Assembly (NCBI RefSeq): GCF_014066305.1
Contig: NW_023501074.1
Location: 62,001 to 126,000 of the forward strand
Source: Letharia columbiana
Taxonomy: Eukaryota; Ascomycota; Lecanoromycetes; Lecanorales; Parmeliaceae
DNA length: 64,000 nucleotides
Direction of reading: 5' to 3'
Shown in pieces: positions 27,483 through 41,789 of this stretch. The notes under the pieces were generated by a model. The model had not been told where the DNA came from. It saw only the letters and a program-made list of their open reading frames with translations, and made no database searches. Every line of letters starts with the position of its first letter. Position 1 is the first letter of the stretch. The position numbers and the translations under genes are program-made.

Positions 27483-27739
27483 TACTAGTCGAATAGATAT
27501 AATATATCTTATAGAATATTTTATATTAAGTAATATTATATCGTACTCGAGTATAATATATATAAGATTAAATATTATATTATTTTTCTAATATAGATTC
27601 GAGATCTTAGCGATATATATTACGATATAATATATCTATAATATTATATTATAAAAAAAAATATATATAGAATATTCTTATTAAGATTTCTATATTTAGA
27701 ATTATAAGTAGTTATTTTAATTATTATTCTAGTTAATTA

Positions 27740-27991
27740 TAATTATTACTATTATCTATTATAGCTGTTACTACTATAACTACTACTATTATAGCTATTA
27801 TAATTATTATTATTATTATTATAATTATCTCTATTATAATTATCTCTATTATAGCTATCTCTATTATAGTTATTTCTATTAAAGCTATTATTATTATAAT
27901 TATTACTATTATAACTACTATTATTATAACTATTACTATTATAGCTATTATATAATAATAAACTATTTAAATAATAAATAATAGTAGTTAT
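27740..27991. repeat. Minisatellite core of the foldback element, left part
   Basis: Imperfect tandem units of attactattatagct and variants with ctctattat. It continues on the other side of the LTR element at 31068-31400 as the inverted form, with gttat at the junction duplicated. Confidence 0.6.
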
Positions 27992-28164
27992 TATTAGAAT
28001 TAATATAGATATAATATTAATATAAGTAAGATAGAATAAGAATAATAAGACTATTTAATTATATATATAGAAAGAAGATATAATATAGTAAAAGATATCT
28101 TCGTTAAGACTCGTTAGTTATAGGGCTAAGGGCTAAGTAATATATTAAGAATACGCTCGTAATA
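27992..28164 (-). repeat. LTR (3' LTR in element orientation)
   Basis: Direct repeat of 30897-31067. Plus-strand ends are tattagaa and cgtaata. Confidence 0.75.
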
Positions 28165-30896
28165 CTACCCCTCTCTTCTCTTAATAGTTATAGCTCTTAT
28201 AGCTAATAGATCGAAGATATACGTCTATTACTTACTCTATATCTTTAAATATTTATAGTTCGTATAAGTCTTAATTAAAGATAATTAAGATTTCGAAGAT
28301 ATAGTTATATCTTATCTACGTATCGATAAGATTCTTTAAGTTTTTCTTTTAACTAGTCTATCTATTATAGGCCTTCAAAAGAATTAAATAATTTTATCGT
28401 ATATATTTATATTATACTCGCTAAAAATCTATAAAAATAAAGAACTTTTAATATTAATATACTAGATTAAATTAATATCTTTTTCGATAGCGACGATAAT
28501 AGTAATAGTAATATCGCGTCTTAGAGATCTCGCTAGCGTATCGTTGATAGCACTTTACTATAATATTAAGAGACTCTTACTTTAACGAAGATTTATAAAG
28601 AATTAAATAAATAGTAATCGAAAACGAATTTATTATATAATAGCTATCTAATTTTATATTTATAATAAAGAAGATATTAATAAGATAATACGATTTAATT
28701 AATCGAGGCCTCTCGAATCGAATCGAGCCGTAGGCGCTAAAACTTTAAATCTAATATTAAGTAGATTTAGTATAAGATAATAAGCCTCTTTATAAAATTT
28801 TATATAGTTGATAGCGATTAAGACTATTAACGACGATAGTAAGATCTATAGATAACGTACTATAGTTTCGAAAGTTATTTAAGTATCTAATAATATAGAA
28901 AGTTTAATTAATAAGTTTAATATAAGATAATTATTTAGTAATATAAGTCTAAGAAATTAATTTACGAATATAAAGAAAAATAAGATCTTTCTAAAGATAT
29001 CGAATAGTTTTAATTCGTTTAAAAATATAATATTCGAGGATTTATCGATATCTATACTAATTTCGACTATATTTATAAAACTATTACGTTCTTAATTATA
29101 TTTACTACGTTTTTATAACTATATTATTCGTAGATCTAATACGCCTATATAATCTATTATTTATAAACTTAATAGATTCGGCCTATCGCCTATATTCCTC
29201 TAAATTAGAGCGAGAAATAATAGTATATTTACTACGCGGTTTACTTATATCTTCGAGTCTCGCCTTAATATACTATTTAATAAATATCTTTACTTTCTTA
29301 TCTACTAGTCGTATAGTATATATTAGATTACGATATTCTAATATAATAAGATATTTCTTTAGATCTAGTAATATTTACTTTCTTTCATATATAGTATATT
29401 TATTTAAAAGACGAAGATTTACTCTATTTCTTAAGTCGATTATAAGATCTAGCTAAATAATATTAATCTAATATTCTTTATTACTATACTTCTATATATA
29501 CGCGATATATTTTATAAACTCTATATAATACTCGAAAAATAACTAATTATTACGTCTTTTAAAGATTAAGTAGTTATAAATATTTCTTTATCGAATAATA
29601 TCTAATAAAGTCTTATAAAGATTACTTAATTAATCTAGAAGATCGTCGATTAAGAGATAAGAATTTTTTATAATTATTTAACGTCTAGATATTATATATT
29701 TAATAGTCTTTTCTTTAAAACGCGATATAATGTAATTTATCTAAAAAGCGTTAGTAGAATAATAATCTTTATTAAAACTAAGTTTATTTATAATTCTTAT
29801 TTTCTAATTCTTAAATTTAGATCTATTAATATTATTAGATATAAATAAATTCGATAGTTTAAAGCTAAGTAATTATCTAATTAACTATAGCGAGATTAAT
29901 TAATATCGATATACTCTTAATACTTCGAAATCTCGTAATATAGATAAAGGCGGGGACGGGGGTAAAAGAGTAGAGATATTAGTCGAGTTTTAAGTTTATA
30001 TCTCTCTTTATTATTCTAATATCTTCTACGATAAAGAAGAGACTAAGATATTAGACGGATTTTAGCCTTATATCTCGGATTTTTAAGTCTAATTCTTCTC
30101 TAACTAACTCGATATTTTATAATATCGCTAATAAAGATTCTTAATAGATAGAGATTATTATATATATAATATACGAAGTAATAGCGAGTTAAGAGATAAA
30201 TATCTTCTATATAAATCGTCGTATATAAGATAGAGATAATCGCGATATATAGATAATTAGCGATATAAAGAAAGATATCTTAATATTAATATAGATAGAT
30301 TTAAGTTAAAATTTATAATATATTGAATATAGATAAAAAACGAAGCGAAGAAGATATACGTAAAAATAACGATTTTGACTAAGCTTTTCTATCGAGAATT
30401 ACTATAAATATCGATAGAATAAAGAGATCTCTAAAACTTCGATACTATAAAGGCGTATACGAGTCGAGAAAGATAATAGATCTCTATATTAAGTGTTGAA
30501 ATTTGACTATAACGCTCGAAATAGTATTATTTCTTTAATTAAGTCGTCGTAAAGTCTATAAGTACGCTAAATAGTATTCTTTTAAATAATAGAAAGTTCG
30601 CCGAGATCTATTAGCCGATAATAGATTTTTTACGAGAAACGAAGCGGAGAAGAATTTCTTATATTCGATATAGGGAACTCGTTTTTTAATAAATTAAACT
30701 ATCGTTAATAATATAAATTATTTAATATAGATTCTTTCGAATAATATAGATAGTTTATAATTTATATAATAGAGCTTCTATATAATAGAAATACCTAGCG
30801 TTTTCTTTATTAGGCTCGATCGCTTACTTTAAGTAGAAAGTAAAAAACTCGTTAATTCTCTTCGTCGAGGGGGTATATAAAGAAGTCTTATTATAA

Positions 30897-31067
30897 TATT
30901 AGAATTAGTATAGATACGATACTAGTATAAGTAAGATAGATAGAATAATAAGACTATCGAATTATATATATAGAAAGAAGATATAATATAATAGAAGATA
31001 TCTTCGTTAAGACTCGCTAGTTATAGAGCTAAGAACTAAGTAATATATTAAGAATACGCTCGTAATA
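30897..31067 (-). repeat. LTR (5' LTR in element orientation)
   Basis: Direct repeat of 27992-28164; followed by the gttat target duplication. Confidence 0.75.
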
Positions 31068-31791
31068 GTTATAATAGTAGTAGTTATAGTAGTAATAGCT
31101 ATTAAAATATTAGATATATAATATATAAAACGAACGAATTAATTCTCTAAAACCTCTTCGAGATTAGATTTTAAATATAGTATAAAATTAAATAGCTAAA
31201 AGATATAGTAGCTAAAATACGCGAGAGTTATATTTCGATAATAGATATAATAGTAATAATTATAATAGTAATAGATATAAAAGTAATAGATATCGTAGTA
31301 ATAGATATAATAATAGTAGTTATAGTAATATTAATTATAATAGTAGTAATTATAATAGTAATAGCTATAATAATAATAGCTATTATATCGAATTTTTCGA
31401 ATAAATATATCTAAATATAGAAATTTTAATTAAAATATTTTATATATATATTATTTTATAATATAATATTATAGATATATTATATTATAATATATATCGT
31501 CTAGATTCTATATTATATTAGATATAAAATTATATAAATCTTAATATCTTATATCTTATTAGAGTATAGTATAATAGATTAATATATTATATTATATTAT
31601 ATCTTTTTAATTAGTAATTATAAAACGTATTTTACGCTTTTAAATAATTTAATAATAATTAAATTTAATTTTATAATTCTAAGTAAAACTTAAATTAAAA
31701 TATTTTTACTCTTCGAGAGTCGAATTAAATTTCGAAATTAGATTTAAAAATAAATTACTTTCTATAAATTTAATTTATAGATTTAAACTTA

Positions 31792-34609
31792 TAACTATTA
31801 CTATTATAATTACTACTATTTATTATTTAATAATCTATTATTATATAATAGTTATAATAGTAATAATTATAATAATAATAATTATAATAGTAGTAACTAT
31901 AATAGTAATAGCTATTATATTAAATTTATCGAATAAATATAAATAAAAATAAATACGATTAATCGTTAGCTAGAATATTAAATAAAATAGCTACTTATAC
32001 TTTTAAATATAAAAAATATATTATTCTATAGTATAATATTATAAATATATTATCTTATAATATATATCGTTAAGATCTCGAATTTATATTAAAAAAAGAT
32101 ATAATATTTAACTTTATTTATATTATACTCGAGTATAATATAATATTACTTAATAAGTAAAGATCTATGAATTAAATTTATAAAGTTAAATTTTTCTAAG
32201 TTAAATCGAACTCTAATCGCTTACTATACGTTTTTAATCTATATATAAATATATATATATAAAGAGAGACGCGCTAAGATTTAATTAGAAAGATATATCG
32301 AGTATAAAGAATTAATTCGTAATAATTACTTATAAAAAATAGAGAAAGGCTATATTCTTATAATAAGAAGTATCGAAATATCGAAAAGAAATAAAGATAA
32401 TATATTAATTAGTAGTATAAATTTCATATTATCTTCTATCGTAATAATAAAATAGCTATTAGAGTAAGATATCGAACGATTTCAATTCGTTTAAATATAT
32501 ATTATTCGATATTTCTTTTATAGAGGTCTAATTAGCTATAATTATCGTAGTAGATTCTTCTCTTATAGAAATCTAATTAGCTATAATTATCGTAGTAGAT
32601 TCTTCTCTTATAACGTTATTATAGTAATATATTATATTAATATAATAGAGATAATAGATTAAGTTATAGTAATATTCTTCGCTTACTAAGTAATAATTTA
32701 ATATAGAATTATAGAGAGTATATAATATAGGATCTTAGAGAGTTAAGCCGTATTTTTAATATTAAGAGCCTTATTACCGCTTAATTTCTCCGTAATATTC
32801 TCTATAATATTCTTCGTAGTATTCCCCGCAATTATCTATTATAGTTTCTTCTCTTATCTCTTAATATAATAGAGATAATAGATTCAGTTATAGTAGTACT
32901 TAATTTCTTTATAATATTCTCTATAGTATTCTCCGTAATATTCTCCGCATTTATCTATTATAGTTTCTTCTCTTACTTCTTAATATAGTAAGAATAATAA
33001 ACTAAGTTATAGTAGTATTCTTCGCTTACTAAATAATAATTTAATATAGAATTATAGAGAGTATATAACGTAGAATCTTAAAGAGTTAAGTCGTATTCTT
33101 AACGATAGTAATCTTATTATCGCTTAATTTCTTCGTAATATTCTTTATAATATTCTTCGTAGTATTCTCCGTATTTATCTATTATTCTTTCTTCTTTTAC
33201 TTCTTAATATAGTAGAAATAATAGATTAAATTATAATAGTATTTTTTACTTACTAAGTAATAATTTAATATAAAATCGTAAAGAGTATATAACGTAAAAT
33301 TTTAGAGAGCTAAGTCGTATTCTTAATATTAAAAATCTTATTATCGCTTAATTTCTCTATAATATTCTTTATATTCGTTTATTATATTAATTTCTCTTAT
33401 ATTATCTAAGTAAATTAATATAAGATTATAAAGAGTAAGTCTATTATATTATTACTACTAATAACTATCTTTATAATATTCTTTATATTTATCTACTATA
33501 GTAGTTTCTTCTCTTATTAAATATTAAGCTAGTATAAGACTATAAATAGTAAATCTATTATATTACTATTACTAATAACTATCTCCGCAATATTCTCTAT
33601 AATATTCTCCGTATTCGCTTATTATAGATTCTTCTCTTATTTAACTAAGTGCGAGAATATCGAGAGTAAATATATTTATATTAAAATTAATAGAATTAAT
33701 AGAATTAGTAGAATAGTAAAAGAAGAAAAATTATATAAATAGATAAAAGGATTATTATTCGATTTTAAACGCGTTTAATATAATTATTATATTTTTAGAA
33801 GCTTCTTCTTAACGATATTTAAGATCTAATATATATTAAGAGACTTTAAAATAGAATAGAAGAGAAAGATGTATCTTAGAAGATAGTATCGCTAAGTTAG
33901 AAGATATTATCGCTAGCTTAAAAGAAGTATATAGAGAAGAATATATTCGTTTAAGCTCTTTTTAAGAATCTTTTAACGCGTTTATAAATAGTAGTAGATA
34001 GCTATTAAACTCGCTTATAACCTCGATTATTAATAATAATAAATTTATCGAGAGATAATTTAAAGGCGTTAATAGAGGCTCTAAGAGGCGAATAAAAGAA
34101 GTATATAAGTCTAAAAAATTAAGTAATCTTTAAGCGAGGGATATCGAAAACGATTATATTTATATTAGTGAAATTAATAGAATTAATAGAATAATAAAAG
34201 AAGAATAATTATATAAATAGATGAAAGGATTATTATTCGATCTCGAACGCGTTTAATATAAATATTATAGTTAAATATCTATTTAATCTATTAATAATAA
34301 ATTAAACTTTATTATTTTTATATCGTTAGAAAGCGTAAATTAAGCTCTATAATTTACGAAATTATAAAGTAATAGTATTTTTAGAGAGATGATTATTTTA
34401 GAGTATAAGACTTCTATATATAGATTTTTAATAGTTACGAATACTAATTTATTTACTCGCGATATCTAATTAAAAAGCGTAAATCTAATAAATTTATAAT
34501 TAACTATATATATAAAAATTTAAGATTTTCTAATTTAGCTCTATCTTATTCTTTTATATATACTAATATAAAATATCTTATAAAATATATTATATCTTTT
34601 CGACTAGTA
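31792..34609. mobile_element. Right arm of the outer foldback element, split by a long Helitron-like copy
   Basis: 31792-32153 and 34567-34609 join without gain or loss to match 25790-25945. The terminus is cttttcgactagta at 34609, the inverted form of the tactagtcgaa end at 27483. Confidence 0.55.
32154..34566 (+). mobile_element. Helitron-like long form with minisatellite
   Basis: It starts taagtaaag after A, a RIP-altered CGAGTAAAG, and ends tatatatactaa before T; 2413 bp. Order: 5' module (32154-32400), an array of about 200-bp units rich in ttcttcgtagtattctcc (about 32430-33640), then the 3' module with aattaatagaattaatagaa and aacgcgtttaatata. Joining its flanks (taatattacttaa | tataaaatat) rebuilds the empty site seen at 25892-25915, so no target bases were duplicated. 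Confidence 0.7.
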
Positions 34610-37336
34610 TTTATAATAATATTAAATTTTTTAGATTCTTAAAAGAGTAAATATTAAAGAGTAATAATAATAATAATAATAATGAATCTTATAATAAAGA
34701 GTTTTTTATAGCATTTTTCTCTTATTTAAAGATTTATTCAATAATACTTATAATATATTACGCGTTAAGAGACTTTAAAATTAATTAATAAAAAATAAAT
34801 AGAAGAGAATACTACGTTTTAAAAGATAGTATTATTAATTTTAAAGACGTATATTATAGAAAATAATAAGAGCTTTTAGATATTTATTTTCTATTTATAT
34901 AATATTTAATTTACTTCTAATACTATAAATAACTAATTAATTCTATTCTTATTTAAAAAAAGTTTTTACTTAGTAATCTTATTTTTAATATATCTTATTA
35001 ATAAAGTAAATTATTTTCTTAATAGATTATTTAAAAGTATAAATAATAGATTAATCTTTTTATTAATTTAATATAAAGTAATATATAAATAATTATAAAT
35101 AAAAATCTTATAATATAAATATAGACTAATATATTATAATAACTAACTTTAAAATATATTAATTATAATATTAAAGATTAATTAAATTAAGAAATAAATA
35201 TTTAAAAGAGAGTATATAAATTATTTAAATTAAATAAAATTAGAGAAATATATAATATATAATATTATTTATTATTATATTTATTTTTAAAAATATAATA
35301 ATCGAGTATTTTAAATTTAATATATTTAATTTATAGATATATTTTATTATATAAACTTATACGCTACTTTAAATTTCTTAATAATATTATTATATAATTT
35401 TATTTTAACTTTAAGTAATAGAGTAAAAGCGAGATTAATTTAAAGATATTTATTATTATAGTAAATAGAAGAAAGCTCTTAATCTCTATTATTATAAAGA
35501 ATTTTAATTTAATAAACTTATCAAGAATTTAATTACTAAATCGAGCGATATTCATATTACGAATATAAAGAATTATTTAAAATATATTAAAAATAGCTAT
35601 TTAATATAGAGTAAGATTATAATAAATAATATTAATTAGTTAAATAAAAAAGTTATTTAATAACTAATAACTTCTTCTTCTTTAAAGCTTATTAAAATAT
35701 TATTACTTATATCTAATAGTTTTTAAGCGAATTTCTCTATATTAATTTAATCTTAATTAATTAAAATGAAGTTTTAAAGTCTTATACCTTTTATAAAACT
35801 AAGAATTTAAATATTATTTTAAAAGTAAAACGCTTTAAACGTAATTTAGATAATATAATATAATTTAATACTCTTAATAATTAAAAAAATTAAAAAAATT
35901 AATTATAGAAGTATATAACTATATTATAAAAAGAAGAAAAACTCTTTTATATATCTTAAAATATATAATTAATAATCTGAATATTATAATTATTTTATAT
36001 TAAAATCTTATCTTAGAAAATAAATTTAATTACGATTAATAGTTAAGTTAAATTAAACTTTATTAATATATTATAAATAAATTAAGTAATAAAAATTAAG
36101 TAAGATTTTAAAGCGAAAATAAGCGATAATACTATTTTAAAAATAAATAAAGATAATAATAAATAAAGCTATTATACTAGTTATTATAAGATAATATTAT
36201 ATTCTTTATAATATTATATTCTTTATAATATTATATTCTTTATAATATTATATTCTTTATAATATTATATTCTTTTAATTTTTTTTTTTATATTATATTC
36301 TTTATAATATTATATTCTAAAGTAAAATATTAATAATATCTTTATAACTATTTAGAAAAAGAAATTAACTATTAAAATAAGTGGTTTTTTTCAAATAAAA
36401 TCGATTATAGAAATTTCATCGTTATTAAAACTTATCTATATTTATTCTTAAATATTTATTCGATAATTATCTTCTTCGCGTAGAAAATAATTCTAATTAT
36501 TAATTAAATACTATTTATAATTTTATTAAATTATTAAAAGATTAAAATAAATAATAAAATTAATATTCTTTATAAAGCTAATATTATTCTTCTTTAAGCG
36601 TATCTAAATTATATAAAGATAGAAGTATTCGATAATAATTTATTTATATTATATATTATTCGATAGAGAGAAAATATTATATTTAATTTAAAGAATATAA
36701 ATATAATTATTAAATTATTTAAGTAAAGAAATATATATAAAGTATAAAAGAAGAATTAAATTATTTTTAAGTAAAAAAAAAAAAAAATCTAGCGCGAAGA
36801 GTTTTAATAGCTAAAAGAAAACTTATATTAAAAAAGTTATAATATTTTAAAACTATTATTAATATAAAAATCTTTATATTTTATATTTTATAATACTTTA
36901 ATTTATTAAAGTAATTACTACGAAAAAATATATCTAATATAAAAGATTTTAATATATAAAAAAAGAAATCTTATTTTAAAAAGAGTTATAATATATTAGT
37001 ATTATTATTAATACGATAAGCTATATTTATTATAATTTAAAATATTTCTATTTAATAAAAAAGATTTTTTTTATATATTTTAATTCATAATTAATTTATA
37101 AATTAAAAGAATTATCGAAATTATATTATAATAGAATTATTATAATTAAATCTTATATATAATATTCTCTCTACTAAATTATTACTTTATTTAATTTTTT
37201 AATATTATTTAATATTATTATAAAGTAAATCTCTTAGTATATAATTATTATAATAAATAAGTAAAGTATTATTATTTCTTATATATAAGTCTTCGAAAAA
37301 TTTAAAATTTAATATATTTAAAAGAAGATATTATTA
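34610..37336. other. RIP-degraded stretch with an old dispersed repeat
   Basis: About 34900-36000 pairs with 9000-10100, and 37180-37335 with 7940-8110. A 17-bp satellite is at 36192-36319. The sequence at 36380-36430 is slightly less RIP-altered. No gene recognised. Confidence 0.4.
36192..36319. repeat. 17-bp tandem repeat
   Basis: About five uninterrupted units of aatattatattctttat, then a poly-T interruption and one to two further units. Copies are nearly identical, unlike the diverged surroundings. Confidence 0.75.
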
Positions 37337-39391
37337 TTAATATATATAATAGAATAAGATAGAGCTAAGCTTAAAAATCTTAAATTTATATATATAGTTA
37401 ATTATAAATTCGAGTTTTATACGCTTTTTAATTAGATCGACTAAGTTAACTCGATAGCCCTTCTACGCTTTTCTTATTAAAAATTTATATATAGAAGTTT
37501 TATACTTTAAAGTACTTAGCTTACGATATATATAGTTACTTTATAATTTCTTAAATTATAAAGCTCGCTTTACGCTTTCTAACGCTATAAAAATTATAAA
37601 GTTTAATCTACTATTAATAAATTAAATAAATATTTAAATATAATAATTATATTAAACGCGTTTAAGATTAAATAATAATTCTTTTATCTATTTATATAAT
37701 TATTCTTTTTTTATTATTTTATTAATTTATTAATATAAATATAATTATTCTTAATATTTCTCGCGGAAATATTATTAAATACTTTAGACACGTATTTCTT
37801 TCGCCCGTCTTTTAAACCCCTTATTAACGCCTCTAGACTATCTCTTAATAAATTTATTATTACTAGTAATCGAGGCCGTAAGCGAGCTTAATAGCTATCT
37901 ATTACTACTTATAAACGCGTTAAAAAGCTCTTAAAAAGAGCTCGAACGGATTTATAGTTATCGTTTTCTTTTATATACTTCTCTTAAGCTAGCGATACTC
38001 GATTAATAGCTTAATTAATATTATCTAGTCTATTAGCTTAATAATTTACTTAATTAGATTATTAATTAGTTACTTATTTATTTACTTAGTTAACTATTTA
38101 GCTAGTTACTTAATCTAATACTCTATAAGAGAAGAAGTAAAAGAAGAAACTATAATAGATAAATGCGGAGAATACTATAGAGAATACTATAGAGAATACT
38201 ATAGAGAATATTATAGAGAAACTAAGCGATAATAGACTATTATTTTAAGTACTTAGCTCTTTAAATCTCGTTTTACTCTTATAATTCTTATTAAATTATT
38301 ATTAGTAAGCGATAAATACTACTATACTTAATCTATTTCTTTACTATATTAGTAAGAGAGAAACTATAATGATAAATACTTTCAAGCGATAATAAGACTA
38401 CTATTATTAAGAATACGACTTAGCTCTTTAAGATCCCACGTTATATACTCTCTACGATTTCATATTAAATTATTACTTAGTAAGCGAAGAATACTACTAT
38501 AACTTAGTTTATTATTCTTATTATATTATTATAATATATTATTATAATAACGTTATAAGAGAAGAATTTACTATAATAATTATAGTTAATTAAATCTCTA
38601 TAGAAAAAATATTATAAGAGAAGAAACTATAATAGATAAATATAGATAATATTACGAAGAAATCAAGTAGTAATAAAACTATTATTATTAAGAATACGAC
38701 TTAGCTCTCTAAGATTCTATATTATATACTCTCTATAATATCATATAAAATTATTACTTAGTAAGCGAAGAATACTATTATAACTTAATCTATTATTCTA
38801 TTACTTAGCTAGCTACTTAGTTTAATACTCTATAAGAGAAGAAGTAAGAGAAGGAACTATAATAGGTAAATATAAAGAATACTACGGAGAATACTATAGA
38901 GAATACTACGAAGAAACTAAGCGGCAATAAGACTATTATCGTTAAGAAGACAGCTTAGCTCTCTAGATTCTCACATTATATACTCTTTATAATTCTATAT
39001 TAAATTATTACTTAGTAAGCGAAGAATATTATTATAATTTAATTTATTATCTTTATTATATTAATATAATAGATAACTATAATAACGTTATAAGAGAAAA
39101 ATCTACTACGATAATTATAGTTAATTAGATCTCTATAGAAGAAATATTAAATAATATATATTTAAATAAATTAAAATCGTTCGATATCTATAGCTATTTT
39201 ATTATTCGAAAGATTTTACTACGATAAGAGATATTATAAGATTTATATTACTAATTAACACGTTATCTTTATTTCTTTTCGATATTTTAATACTTCTTAT
39301 CAAAGTTCGCTTACTAAAGATCGCTTATCTACTTACTCGATAGCTCTAATTAAAAAAATAGTTATAAATTTAATTTATAGACCTTTACTCG
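37337..39391 (-). mobile_element. Helitron-like long form with minisatellite
   Basis: Plus-strand ends are ttaatatatataatag (after A) and cctttactcg (before T); 2055 bp. The 3' module lies at 37337-38010 and the RIP-altered array of about 200-bp units at 38100-39130 (agagaatactatagagaat, aagcgataataga, cttagctctttaaga). The 5' module is the short-family type, unlike the 57.0-57.2 kb version. Confidence 0.65.
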
Positions 39392-41789
39392 TATAGAATA
39401 AAATTATAAGAGTATTAAAATAAGTATAAATGATTTAATTAATTTTAGCGAGTATATTAAATTCTCTATTCTTTAACGCTAGAGATCTTACATTTTACTA
39501 ATAATTATAAATAATTTTATTATTATAGCGTTTAGTATAATAATATAATTACTATAGTCTTATAGTAGATTATTATTATTCATTTAATCGCTCTCTATAT
39601 ATATAAAAACTAGAGAGTAATTACTATTTATATATTTATTTTAACATCTTTAGAGAATAAAAAATCGATCTTTAATTAAATCTATATTATGAATAATATC
39701 TAATATTAATCTATAATATAGTATATTTTTTTCTTAATCGCGTTTTTTATATTAACTTTATTAGATATAACTATTATAATTATATTAATTAAACGCTTTA
39801 TCGTAAAATAGCTATAATTCTTAAAAATATTAATTTCTATATTAATATTCTTAAATCGATATTTAAAAGACTAAAGGTTAATTTAAATATAAGAGATAAT
39901 AAGCTACTCTATAAGAATATTATAAGAATATAGTCTTTCTCTATTTTCTATAGATAAATATTACGAATTAATTCTTTATACTTAATATAGTTTTCTAATT
40001 AGATCTTAACGCGTCTCTCTTTATATATATATATCTATAAACTATATAGATTAATGAAATAACTTTATATTATATTAATATTATATAATATTAAAAACTA
40101 TTTCTTAATAATAATTCTAATTTAAAAAAATAGATTATAAATTTACTTTATAGACTTAAACTTATCTAAGTCTTAATAAGATAATATATTATATCTTTTA
40201 TTAATAATATAGTAGCTATAGTTTCTATAAAGTATATATTTAATAAGAGTTATATAGAGATTAATAAATAGATTTTAATTAGAGAGCTTAATATTAATAA
40301 TAATATCTATTTTAGCGATATTAAAGAATTAATTTTTAAGTTTAATATAATAAAAATATAAGAATATAATAAATCTTATTTTTGAAATTTTATAATATAA
40401 ATATAAGATAAAACTTAATCTATCGCTTATAAAATTAATTAGAATTAAAACTAATTTAACTTATAATTAATTAGACGTTATTCTTATAAAAGTAAAGAAC
40501 TTTTTTAAATAATTTATAGAATTAATTAATAGAAATTACGATATATAATAAATTATATTATATTAGAAATATTCGTAAATATTATAATTTCTATTAATTA
40601 TTTAATTAATATATTATTTAACTAGTTACTCTATTAAATAAATAAATAAAAAATTATTATATTATAATAAGAAGTAAGAAGTAAAAAAGTATATTTAATA
40701 TCTTTCTCTTTAAAATAATATTTATATAGAATTTTAATTTTATTTTAAATACTCTAGTAATTAAACTAAGATAACTAATAATATATTTATTAAAAAAAAG
40801 GTTATTAATAAGTTTAATTTATTTTAATTTATAAATAAATATTAGAGAGAGATTTAATTAATCGAATTTAATAGATAGAGTAATAATATTCTAATAAAAT
40901 TATTTTATAAACTAAGAAATCTTCTTAATAAAAGAAAGATAAAATAATATATTAATATTAATCTAATTATTTATAATAGCTTTATTAATATAACTATTAA
41001 CGATTACTTAAAAATATTAATTTAAACTATCTTCTAAATTATCTTTAATTAATAAAGTTAATTATTTTCGATAAATATATATATATTATAAATAAAGTAT
41101 TATAGTAATCTATTATAATAAAGAAGATAGTTAAATTAATTATAACGAATTTATATCTTATAAAAAATTAATAATTAATAAAATAAAATAAATAGATAAT
41201 ATAGATATATAATATTAGATATATATTATTTATATAAAGTTATTTTAATTAATAGTTTCTCTAATTTATAAGCTAGTTTTATTATTTCTACTTCGCTATA
41301 TAAGAAAACTTCTATCTAATTAAATATCTATATTAAGTATATTATTATATTATAACTATTCTTTATATAAGAAGATAAGAGAATAGTATAGAGATATATA
41401 AATTAAATATTAATATATAATAGTAAATCTCTTATTACTTTAAATCTCTATTAATATATCTCTAATCTTAAATATTCTTAATAGATTATTAATATTATTA
41501 TTTTAAATAATAGCGATTTTAATGGAAATTAATTATTATAAATATATAAATTATAATATTATAAGTTCTTATAAAATAGCTTATAGCTTTATATATCTAA
41601 ATAATTTTTTAATTTTTTAAATGTCGATTTAAAGATATTAATATAAAGATTAATAGTTTTAAAAATTAGAACTATTTTATAAAAAAACGTCTAATAAATA
41701 TAATTATAATAATTATATCTAGTAAAATTAATATTAAAAACGTAATTAAGAGAAACTTATATTATATTATAAATTAATTTTAAATATTA
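39392..41789. repeat. Duplicated block, copy 2, left part
   Basis: From about 40150 it matches 17690-19740 collinearly. About 39900-40153 contains a decayed Helitron-like 5' end (ctaattagatcttaacgcg ... cttaaactta). No readable frame. Confidence 0.5.

Larger units (their letters stand above)
27992..31067 (-). mobile_element. LTR retrotransposon with 5-bp target duplication
   Basis: LTRs of 173 bp (27992-28164) and 171 bp (30897-31067) are direct repeats with RIP-altered TG...CA ends. The pentamer gttat precedes the left LTR (27987-27991) and follows the right LTR (31068-31072). Immediately right of the left LTR, the minus strand reads aagagaagagaggggtag, a polypurine tract abutting TGTTACGAGCG, so the element is transcribed on the minus strand. 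The 2.7-kb interior is short for an autonomous element, and no reverse transcriptase motif could be read in it. It is probably internally deleted or non-autonomous. The TGTTA...TAACA ends resemble Copia-type LTRs. Confidence 0.75.
27483..31616. mobile_element. Foldback element with 8-bp target duplication (hAT-like), carrying an LTR insertion
   Basis: The left end reads tactagtcgaatagatata and the reverse complement of the right end reads tactaattaaaaagatata, so the ends are inverted repeats. The similarity extends some 250 bp into each arm. The 8-bp flank duplication is the hAT hallmark. After removing the LTR retrotransposon the element is about 1.05 kb, with a central minisatellite of attactattatagct-type units at 27740-27990 and 31068-31400. 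No transposase is present. Confidence 0.6.
26444..31791 (-). mobile_element. Helitron-like element split by a nested foldback element
   Basis: The 3' portion is 26444-27482 and the 5' portion is about 31617-31791, ending aaactta before T. The two parts join to the layout of the intact copy at about 43214-44609, including the aaaatcgtaaaatcgtaaaa tract and the ttactcttcgag tract. The insertion lies in the minisatellite of an outer foldback element. The 3' flank is unusual: the base outside the terminus is G on the element strand rather than T. Confidence 0.6.
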
